A stretch of DNA of 26,446 bases from Microbotryomycetes sp. JL201 (lineage: Eukaryota; Basidiomycota; Microbotryomycetes): NCBI GenBank assembly GCA_033819885.1, contig JAQYUZ010000079.1, positions 1 to 26,446 of the forward strand, given 5' to 3'. The position numbers were made by a program, and so were the translations under genes. The first letter of the stretch is position 1. Each line of letters starts with the position of its first letter. Positions 1 through 8,223 of this stretch are shown here, piece by piece. Below the pieces are notes generated by a model. That model was not told where the DNA came from. It searched no databases and was given only the letters and a program-made list of their open reading frames with translations.

Positions 1-1188
1 AACAGTGCGATCAAGCCGGCTCCGATCGTGATCAAGCCCTCAGCTACATCGTCCCACTTCGTCAGCCTTTGCTCACGTCAAAGCAAGAAAGGTATTGTTT
101 TTCCACGAAACTCACCCCAGAAGATGATGCGCCATCCGCGGATCATGCCAAAGCCAGGGCAAGCGAGGAAACCGGATGCGAGCAATCCACCACAAGCTCC
201 GGACAACGGGGCAAAGATAAGGTAAATACCGAGGCGGAATGACAATTCCGAACGCTTCTTATAGAACCGAGAGAGAAAGAATGCAGTCATTGGGAAGAAA
301 CCTGACTCCATAATGCCTGTGTTGCTCTACGCGTCACACTCAAGCAGTTTAGGAACGGACGACCAAAGCGAAGGACGTACCCAAGAGGGTCCGGACCGCG
401 ACAGCCTGACCAAAAGTGCGTACATAGGCCGTAGCAAAGGACAAGAAGCCAAAGACGACGGTGATCGTGGCGAGGAAAGTTCCTGGTCCCATGAATTTGG
501 CGACGTAAGAGGCGAACGGCTCGGAAGCAATGTACCCGATGTAGAAGGCTGTCAAGACCAGATTGTAGCCGTGCCCTCCGTAGTCGGTGGGGCGAAGACC
601 AATACCGGCTTCGAAACCAGCGATTCGACTAGACAGTGGGTAACAGTGAGCAAGCTGTGTCGGGGCAGATATTCAAACTAAGTCTTACGCGTTGCCAATA
701 TTCGCGCGCTGCAGGCAGCGAGATTGTTAGCGTAGTCGCTAGCGACTGCACGAACTTCGTGGAAAGAACAAACTCACGTCGAGGCGGTGCAGGGACGTGA
801 AATCAGTCAATCATCCAGAAAGTCCTCAAGCAAGTCAACCTCGCTCACAAGCACATGATGTAGCAGAACAAGACGCTGAGGAAAATGATGATGTCGACAT
901 TTCGTCTAACAAAAGCGCCCTGAAAGTTAGCGACTCGATCGAAGCACAGACTGAGGTTTGGAGGGGCATACACGAGCGCACGTTCGGCTTTTGGGTCAAT
1001 TTCGACGAGGGCATGGCCGTGAATGTCGGTAGCTGCCTGGCCAGATTGTACGACGTCCTCGACTGTGCCCACCTTGGTCAGGAATGTGCGCTCTAGCCCG
1101 ACCAGACCAGCCAATATAAGGGCTGACCATTGTGGAGATGGAACTTTTCCGTTTCCGACTCTGCCCTCATCATCTCCGGTTTTGACAT
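1..1188 (-). CDS. MFS transporter, Dal5/Tna1-like anion:cation symporter family (3' part beyond left edge)
   Basis: Plasma-membrane permease of the fungal allantoate/nicotinate type, inferred from family features; the substrate is not readable. Phase-consistent exons on the minus strand are 1188-1128, 1092-974, 919-849, 784-778, 708-689, 628-357, 316-116 and 43-1, giving about 264 N-terminal residues. The start is MSKPEMMRAESETEK. A cytoplasmic head of about 80 residues leads into TM1, followed by the family signature LDRANIGNA. Further helices include LTAFYIGYIASEPFASYV, FLATITVVFGFLSFATAYV, the loop MESGFFPMTAFFLSRFYK and IYLIFAPLSGACGGLLASG. GLITIGAGLIAL runs off the edge. The signature is split over a 7-nt and a 20-nt exon, and the 7-nt exon lacks an AG acceptor in front of it. 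Other MFS families are possible but fit less well. Confidence 0.85.
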
Positions 1189-2822
1189 TGCGCCCTGAGG
1201 GAGACAGGCTGAGAGGAGGACGACGAGATTTAGGGAAACTGATTGCGAGGATTCGCGGAGTCCCCGCACAAGGCTCAACCGTAAACCCGCACTGCGGTCT
1301 GAGGATAATTGTCGCCAAGCCTTCTAGGTTTTGCCTCGCCTCATGGTTTCGCTCGTCCCGATCGCCCCTTGGCGAGATTCGGCTAAAAATTGACGGTCGG
1401 CTAGACGCAGCGAAAACTGCCAAGCGCTTCGACCGGCCAGAACATTGTCCCGGATCGATGTCACCTTTGGTTTTACCGTTGGAGAAGAGTGATCTCCATC
1501 GAGAGCGACATGCTACTCAAGGGCGGGCCAGGGCTCCACAAAATCGGTTCGGGCCAAAAATCGCGGTACCGAGCCGACGCTTTCTTGCCGCGTACTTGGA
1601 TTTGTCCAGTCACGACTTCGCGCGCGCATATTCACTCTCAATTTCGTGGCTTGCGCCGATGCCTGAATGGATTTGAAGCTGCGGACGGGACTGAGACCGT
1701 CTTGCTCGGGCCTGACCTGCCGACACCGAGGGGGGCTCTCTTCTTGCGCTTTCCAAAGTCCCGACATGTGCAGTCATGAGTTTCGTCGACCCGTGTCTTG
1801 TCATCGAAAGAGCCGATCAGACATAACTGTGCTGAACGCAGCGAATGAATCATGCGGGTCAACGAGTGCTTTGTGACGAGCGGTGAAGCTCTAGGCGTGA
1901 AGATGGAAAACGAAGGCAGGCAAACAAAACCTCTGAAGCTTGTAGTCGGTGAAGCCTCCTCCTCAGCACTTGAAGCGTCGCGTGCGCACTGACCCGCCGA
2001 CACCGTGTCTGGGCCTCTCGCTCTCTTGACCCCGTCTCCTCCTTGAGCTGCGCCAGACCCAGCTCCAGCCGTCGCGCTTGGGCCACCGAATCCGCTTCCG
2101 TACATCCACTTCCGCAGTCAATCTCCTCGTCTGTCCGTAATATTTCGACCACCGGAGCTCCTCGGACCGCTCAATCAAATGCTGTCTCTATTCATCCTCG
2201 TCCCCTCCGTTTGATTGAAACCCATACACAGATCTTGTCACTGCAGATGTTCAAGCTGTCGCCAAATTGCCAACCGGTGGCGACGTAGATTACCAATCCA
2301 GGCTCGGTGAGGCCAGACTTGGTCCACTTCCAGACAGAGTAAAGCCCAGCCTAAGGTCGCAGACAATGTTGTTGAAATGCGTGACTTCCACGCTTAAGAG
2401 CTGCCGGAGGAGAACGACGATTGATGTGTTGAAGGAGAGTCGACTAGGCGCAGGTTTGGCAGGAGACTCCGTCCGCCGCAAGTGTACATGTCTTGATCCT
2501 TTCTATCTCTCGCCAAGAGTTGTTCGCACTCAGGTCGAAGCGACTTTCGTTCCGCCGCTGTCCGAATCTAGGAGGAAGACGCCAATCCAGCAGTGCAAGC
2601 GCTGGCTAGCTGTCGCTGTACCGGACAGCGCACAGCACTGAGTCGCACACACTCATGACTTTTGTGAGCTGTAATCCTCAGCCATGCATCGTCGAGATCC
2701 AGTCCGAAGACGAGCCGCTCCTTGGCGCTCTCGGGTGTGCAGATCCGGGACGGAATGTTCGAAGAAGTGCAGGATGCAGATAGTCACAAAAGATGTGCGA
2801 GAGGTGGCTTGGGAAAGCTCTA
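1189..2822. other. 1.6-kb region without an assignable gene
   Basis: This stretch lies upstream of the MFS start and downstream of the PX gene's stop, both on the minus strand. It must hold the MFS promoter and the PX-gene terminator. Several medium open frames exist but none shows a recognisable domain. The best are minus 2105-1638, which opens with MYGSGFGGPSATAGAGSG and becomes Ala/Gly/Ser-rich; minus about 2481-2290, hydrophobic; and plus 2267-2641. Frames on both strands overlap one another, which is typical of non-coding or rapidly evolving DNA. A poorly conserved multi-exon gene on the minus strand cannot be excluded. Confidence 0.5.
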
Positions 2823-3971
2823 TCACTCGAGAACCCACTGGCGCACCACGGACGAGGATCCTGCCACCGGATGCAACAGCACAGCTGATAGCCAGAAGCC
2901 GAGCCGCTGTCGACGTTTCTCCAAAAAAGACGCGCGAAACTTGGCTGTGAGACACGTAAGAACAATCCATTGAGCCTGAGTGTCGCTCACCACTCGAATG
3001 CACTCACCGAATGTCGACTTCGGGGGCAACGGAGGAACGCATGTCACGAGCTGCGGTTGAGCTGCGAGCAGGTCTTTCCGCAATCGAACAAATGACGAGT
3101 ATCGCTTGTGTATTTTGATCTGGGACCCCTGTGCTAGCATAATTAGACTCGACCTCTACGTCAATCCGGCTCAAACTTGCCTCTCTTGTGCGGATCAAAA
3201 TGTCAAAGACGACAAAGCCGCCAGCATCGTGTGCTCCGACAGGATGGTAACCGGTGACTTTCGCCTACTTCGAATGTCAGTCCGTCTGCGCTTCGTCTCC
3301 AGCTGCAACTGCACGGACCTGGCTAGCGAAGGCGTCCGCGTGGTCCCCGGAATGATCTTCCAGTCTGATACCTAGAAACTTCACCAGAAAGTTTTAGTCG
3401 CGAGCGACTGTCGTAGGGCTCGCTCAGCTCACTGACGACCTCTGCGAGGTGCTAGACGACGCTATCGAAGACGTGTTGATCCGATACGATTCGTCCTGTA
3501 CAGCGTTGCATCAGCTCATGCTCCACTCGTGAAACGAAGCAAAGTCACCTCGCTCGTGAAGGCATCGTTGTCGAGATTGTCGTCTGAGCCACAGTCGAGC
3601 ATGTGGTCCATGCTCGTTACTCGCCGCAGAAGAGGTCCACAAGACGTTGGAGCTAATACCGAATCGTTGCTTGCCATGTTTGCGATCGAGCCCTGTGCCT
3701 GTGTCGGCTCTGAAGCAGGCACCGATCCTGTATCGTGCATTTGTGTCGGTGCGAGGCGCAGTCCTTCCACACTTCTGACTCTTGGGACTTTCTGTGCCCT
3801 GCCTGATCCAGCACGAGATGCATGCATCCTGCCCGTATGTTGCATTCGCTCACGCTCTTCGTGAATCTCGAGACTTGAGTGGAGCAGATTGCCCAAAGCC
3901 TCGTCCAGCTCTTCAGACACTCTGTCATTATATGCAGGAGGTCCAGATGGTGCTCTCGATGTCGACGACAT
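2823..3971 (-). CDS. PX-domain protein (Ypt35-like architecture)
   Basis: Predicted phosphoinositide-binding peripheral membrane protein of the endosome or vacuole. Six exons join in phase: 3971-3549, 3495-3433, 3371-3315, 3264-3160, 3119-3008 and 2944-2823, giving 293 aa. Residues 1 to about 175 are low-complexity and Ser-rich, with a PPAY motif near the start that could bind WW domains. The PX domain fills the C-terminus, about residues 178-293. Its landmarks are VTGYHPVG, GGFVVFDILI, KRYSSFVRLRKDLL (the arginine before YSSF is the usual PI3P ligand), the PPLPPK loop and FLEKRRQRLGFWL followed by HPVAGSSSVVRQWVLE at the stop. A PX domain that ends the protein is the layout of yeast Ypt35; orthology is inference. 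The first ATG in the frame is at 3971; an upstream GTG was not used. Confidence 0.85.
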
Positions 3972-4212
3972 GGCCGCCGCCGTGGGCAGAGGGGGAACAG
4001 AGGTTGTCGGCCCCACCGAGCTGCGTCATACCTTCAAATCCAAGAATCCACAAATGCATAACAATCAGAGCTTTGGAGCATGGAAACAGAACTACAGTCG
4101 TTCTGTCACTTTCGCAGACCACTTTTGGCGTTCAATGTTTATTTGGCTCCTCGCGGACTTTTTGCGGCATCTTATCGAGTCGCGAAATACCTCGGCATCT
4201 TTTGAGACGTCT
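3972..4212. promoter_or_regulatory. Divergent intergenic region between PX gene and membrane-protein gene
   Basis: About 240 bp separate the ATG of the minus-strand PX gene from the proposed ATG of the plus-strand membrane protein, so both promoters must share this space. No clear TATA box or known operator was seen. The plus-strand frame stays open through this region, so a longer N-terminus of the membrane protein is possible. Confidence 0.4.
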
Positions 4213-5222
4213 ATGGCGCCCGATTTCGGGTACTTCCGTCTCTCGTCAGGGCAGGAGAGGTTGCAATGCGGCATCACGAAAGAAGCTACACCGCGAAGTG
4301 ACACCTGCGAAAGAACAAGGCAGGCAGGCGTCGTGCTGGTGTTGGCTTCACTAATATATCTGGCCAGTGTGGGAGCTTGCTGGTATGGCAAGTGATCGGT
4401 GGAATGGCGCCGCCACAGAAGTTCGCAACTAATATCAAGTTCTACTTAGAGTGGGGAAGGCTCTGGTCTGGGGCCGAGATCTCGTCGCTTGTGGTCATGA
4501 CGGTAACAGGAAGTGGGACGGTGATTCTCGGCATAATGGCCGCCCGCAACCTGTTCGCAAGCGACATACTACATTCGAGAATCGGCTTCCTCGCCTGTGT
4601 CGTGAGTCCAGCCCAAGCAATGGCGGGTTCTGAAGGAAGCATTGACTGCTGTTTCAGGGTTTTGGCTGTGCGAGCTTTGCATTCGCCACCTGGCTCGCGG
4701 TGCAAGCCTCGAGGCGGAATGTCGAGGCTGTGGATTGGCATATTACGTGGCAAGCTTCAATAGGAAAATGGCGACCAACCAGAGGTGTTAATTTCGCTCT
4801 CATATAGTCCAGGAACAGAGACGGCTGATGATTGCAAAGCGAAGTATCGGAAGACGTCCAATTTGCTACCTTTGGTAAGTCAGTTTCAATGGACAGAATC
4901 TTACGCAGCTCATGGCGAGCCTGGAAAGCTGGCGTTACTGCTTCCATTACCGCTTGGCTGGCTCGCATTCAGATTCGCGCAGCAGATGCAAGCGATGCAG
5001 CTGTCAACAAGCCACTCTGATGAGCTTCCTCCAGGATGGGAAACGGTGCCCGTAGAGCTCGCACCTGATTCTTCCGACGATGAAAGCGGTGCCCGGCACT
5101 ATGGTGAAGATCTGCCATCCATTAGTCTCAGCGGCGGCGTTGACAAGTCCAGATGGAGTCGCGTGCGGAGGAGCGTTTTACGACCGCCGAGTACGAGTGC
5201 GATCCCCGATTGCAGTCGCTGA
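4213..5222 (+). CDS. Unrecognised multi-pass membrane protein with acidic C-terminal tail
   Basis: I do not recognise the family. Four exons close in phase: 4213-4366, 4450-4601, 4658-4784 and 4909-5222, giving 248 aa starting MAPDFGYFRLSSGQ. About four hydrophobic segments are visible: GVVLVLASLIYLA (about 39-51), SLVVMTVTGSGTVILGIMAA (about 62-81), IGFLACVVGFGCASFAFATW (about 92-111) and LALLLPLPLGWLAF (about 150-163). A hydrophilic tail follows, with an acidic patch PDSSDDESG and a basic stretch VDKSRWSRVRRSVLR. The CTAAT branch point followed by TTCTACTTAG at 4440-4449 supports the first intron. The 124-nt third intron could instead be two, or the protein could stop at a TAG at about 4804-4806 if that intron is retained. 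The start codon is the least certain part. Confidence 0.5.
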
Positions 5223-5484
5223 GAAGGAACAATTTCGCACTGTGGTCCGGACGGAGCAGAGATATCAACCGACTGTCTCACTGATCCCACTCATCAACCA
5301 AACGGCCTTTCGCTCTCAGAGTAACAGAACGCTATTTTTGAAGCTCAGAACAGAGCCCGCGCGAAGAGGCGCATATCAGGCGTGAATATATCATTGAAAG
5401 CCTATCCTTTGCTTGAGTATACCGGTTGGTGTCAGTTCATACCGCTGCGCAATTCGAGCGTCGCCGCCGCCGACTCTCTCCTGC
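5223..5484. other. Intergenic, promoter of the ACT-domain gene
   Basis: About 260 bp between the stop of the membrane-protein gene and the ATG of the ACT-domain gene, both on the plus strand. It should hold the terminator of the first and the promoter of the second. No further gene is seen. Confidence 0.4.
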
Positions 5485-5937
5485 ATGTCTCCCCCGTTGG
5501 ACCTTTCAAAGACCGAGCTGAGCCTCAAGTTTGATCCCATCGAGCTCGACATAGTGCAACTCCGCCCCGACACACGTCTGCCCGTTGACGCCGTATTGAG
5601 CCAGGTGGACTTCATCTCAATCACGCGCACGCCGGCCGAAGTGACGCTTGTTGCACCCCGACAATGGATTCAGCAACTCATTGATTCGAACCCGACACTC
5701 AGTTCAGCCGTCACAGAGTCGCTCGGCGAGCGTCACTCGAAAGTGGCGCTCAAAGTGCGAGGACCGCTCGACATGTCAATGACGGGCGTCTTGTCGGCGC
5801 TGGCAGAACCACTACGGCAAGCGAGTATACCGATCTACGTACTCTCAACTTGGGACACGGACTATGTGCTGATCGGCGCGGAAGAGCAGGCTGCTGCGGC
5901 AGAGGCGTTGCAGAAAGCGGGATGGCATTTTGGGTGA
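5485..5937 (+). CDS. ACT-domain protein, CASTOR/ACT_7 type
   Basis: Small predicted ligand-binding protein of 150 aa with no intron, unusual in this intron-dense window. The N-terminal half holds LDIVQLRPDTRLP and FISITRTPAEVTLVAP, matching the usual ACT_7 pattern of an RTP(x)E(L/V)(S/T)(L/V)V strand. The C-terminal half holds VRGPLDMSMTGVLSALAEPL and YVLSTWDTDYVLI, the hallmark GPLDF(S/T)LTGV and ST(Y/W)DTDY(V/L)L motifs of the family. Members include mammalian CASTOR arginine sensors and many uncharacterised bacterial and fungal proteins. They bind amino acids or similar effectors at ACT-ACT interfaces (family knowledge). No catalytic domain is attached, so a sensor or regulatory role is likely (inference). 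The first ATG is at 5485; the frame is open upstream but without another ATG. Confidence 0.85.
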   Translation: MSPPLDLSKTELSLKFDPIELDIVQLRPDTRLPVDAVLSQVDFISITRTPAEVTLVAPRQWIQQLIDSNPTLSSAVTESLGERHSKVALKVRGPLDMSMTGVLSALAEPLRQASIPIYVLSTWDTDYVLIGAEEQAAAAEALQKAGWHFG

Positions 5938-5988
5938 ACAGCGAGTGATAGTACAACAACTTTAAGAATGACGTCCTGTCTCAGCTTC

Positions 5989-7977
5989 CTACCCCTCGTT
6001 TGAAGCTCGCGAGAGTTTTTTCGACAACCTTAGCGCGCGTGTCAGCTTGCCTCCGCGAGAGTGCTCCGGCTGCTGCCTCAAGCGCTCGCTCTGCAGCTGA
6101 TACTCCCGACTTGGCTCGGTACCCAATTTGCCGATTGTCGCGGCTTGCGCCGAGTGCGATGCCCGCCTCAGTTTGCGCGGTCCAGTCTCCGTCGGTCCAT
6201 GACTCCAAGAGGTCGCGCGAACCGTCTTGCGCGACACAGGCATCGAGACCGAGTCGTCTGCTGGCAGCTCCATTTGAGGTCGCGCGAGTACGGGCATACC
6301 GTCCACGTCGTCCACGGCCGACGAGCTCGCCCTCGAACGAGTCGGCGGCGTCCACTCCGACTGAGGCTGGGACGGGCCAGACATTGATGTAGATGAGTCA
6401 GAAACTGGCTCGTGTACGGAATAACCTGAACCGGCCACATGATGATCGGCGCTCAGTTGCCCCGCGTGTGTTCTTGTTGGCTCTTGGAGAGCGCCGATAC
6501 TGCTCGTTCGCTCAGGACGAGTGACGAATGTCGAGTCGACTGCGTTCGAGGATGTCGGTCTGGAAAAGCTCGCGCCGGACGGGTCTCGGTTCGAAGCCCG
6601 CCGCCTCAGCACTTCTGCCGGAGAGAGCTCCAAATTTGCACCCGGAGCAAATATGGAATTGCGGCTTAGACGTCGTAACGACTTGAGTGTTCCAGAGGTC
6701 GACCATGCTGCTTCAAGGTCCAACACCTGAGGCGAGCCTGGACGACTGCTATCTGAATCGCGACTAGGAGACACGCCTGGACTGGACGCAGCATCTTCAG
6801 ATTGACGATTGCCGGAGAAAGAGCCCTCTGCTTGTGAATTGGGCGTCCTAGGCGCTCCGAATGGCGTCGTAGGCATGTTCGGTGTCTGCGCTTGGCGCGA
6901 GTTGCGTTTCGACCGTTGGGTCAGCTCAAAGTGAGCGCGCACGTACTGCAGAGGGTCGCCTATCAGTCATGGCTGACGGTGTGAGTTGTCCCAAGGCTGC
7001 CAACCTCTTCGAGGGCTTGGAGACAAGCAAAACTATATGGGGCAGTGAGCGGTACAATGCCATGCTACGCGAGGACCCGTGCACTCACGAGAATGAGTAT
7101 TCGGCTGCAGTGAAGCCGTCGTTATTTTTGGCAGTCACGTCGCAATTCTCGTCGACTAATAGCTTGATGACCTGACACAAGGGTCAGCCGAGCTCCTTTT
7201 TTCAATTTTGGGAGGCGGCGACTGACTGGAAGCTTGCCCCAGCTTGTGGCGTAATGTAATGCAGTGTTGCCTTGAAGGTCAGGTGCTTCAATGTCGGCCC
7301 CGCTCTCCACCAAAAACTGTGCGAGTCAACTGAGTCAATGGAGCGGTGGCGGCTGTAAAGACGCTTACCTGTGCTACTTCGAGCTGACCGTGCATGGCTG
7401 CTACGTGCAGTCCTGTAGCACCTCGCGAGTTTGTCCAGTCGAGCACGAACCTGTCACAAATGCGTGGTTGAGCTGTGCACTGTTGCCAAGGCCCAAAGAG
7501 AATTCAACGGACGGGTACTGCGACAAGTACATCTTGAGGATTTCTACATGGCCATAGGCCGCTGCGATGTGCACCACTGTCTCGCCTGCTGCATCCTGTT
7601 ACGGGATGTCAGCAATGACGCCCTTCCCTGCTCTGCTCGCTAGGTAGCGCCTGTGCGCTCTGCCAGCGTACCCTGCTGATTTCACCCTCTTCGTGAGCCT
7701 CATCAAACAAAAGCCACTCGACGATGTCGCTGTTGCCCGCCGCTGCCGCCAAGGCGAGGCTCGTTCCGCCGCGCTGGTCGGGGTTGCGAATGTCATCGAG
7801 CGTCAGGCGTGCCGCGAGACGCTCCAAATGAGCGACAGTTGCCTTTGGCGAAGCAACTGCTTGCCTGAAGCGCGCCGCGGGCGTCGTCGCCGCCGCCACG
7901 ACGGGCAGCGCTTGGAGGTCAGAGCTGGAATACCACAGAAAGGACTAAAATTGCCCATACAATTTGGAGTATTTCAT
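5989..7977 (-). CDS. Ankyrin-repeat protein with Ser-rich tail, Avo2-like (TORC2 subunit candidate)
   Basis: Eight phase-consistent exons: 7977-7961, 7924-7672, 7595-7513, 7450-7369, 7316-7227, 7171-7089, 7032-7005 and 6945-5989, giving 530 aa starting MKYSKFSDLQ. Residues about 40-205 form four to five ankyrin repeats: GGTSLALAAAAGNSDIVEWL, ETVVHIAAAYGHVEILKMYL, GATGLHVAAMHGQLEVAQFL, NTALHYATSWGKLPVIKLL, then DGFTAAEYSFS. From about 213 on, the chain is disordered, rich in Ser, Pro and Arg, with several SP sites and a basic end (RALRLSKKLSR). N-terminal ankyrin repeats plus a Ser-rich basic tail is the architecture of Avo2, a non-essential subunit of TOR complex 2 in yeast. This assignment is inference from architecture, since ankyrin repeats alone are not diagnostic. 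Exon 1 is only 17 nt and the following intron only 36 nt. Confidence 0.8.
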
Positions 7978-8223
7978 ATCGACATCATAGAACACCACCA
8001 CTCAGACCTGAAGCCAACCACTCTGCCAACTATTCTGGGTCGAGATCGCCGCAGATGACGTCGCGGTCGAGACCTCGAATTCATTTAGCACGTTTTGGCC
8101 GCAAAAACGCTGCTGCCTCGCATAGAGAACCACGGCTCAGAGTTTGATCTTGCTATCAGCGCATTTCTTTTGGTGCACGCTCGCCGTCCGCCCGGCCGTT
8201 CTTGATCACCGTCGCACTTCGCG
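7978..8223. promoter_or_regulatory. Divergent promoter region between ankyrin gene and PNS1-like gene
   Basis: About 245 bp lie between the two ATGs. Pyrimidine-rich runs precede the plus-strand ATG, as is usual for fungal start sites. No specific factor site could be assigned. Confidence 0.4.

Noticed and set aside
1023-1676. 217-codon plus-strand frame upstream of and over the MFS start
   Set aside because: It overlaps the MFS N-terminal exons in antisense, has no domain and does not begin with a sensible start context.
2653-2822. Possible extra C-terminal exon of the PX gene
   Set aside because: A GTGATA donor overlaps the stop, but no acceptor of credible distance leads to a conserved frame, and PX domains commonly end where this one stops.
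4016-4016. Longer PX-protein N-terminus containing a PxP-like motif that could bind Vps13
   Set aside because: The extension depends on a GTG start. The first in-frame ATG is at 3971, after the motif, so the motif is probably untranslated.
6571-6600. TTCGAAGCC-like sequence resembling a tRNA T-loop
   Set aside because: No acceptor or anticodon stem could be built around it, and it lies inside the coding tail of the ankyrin protein.
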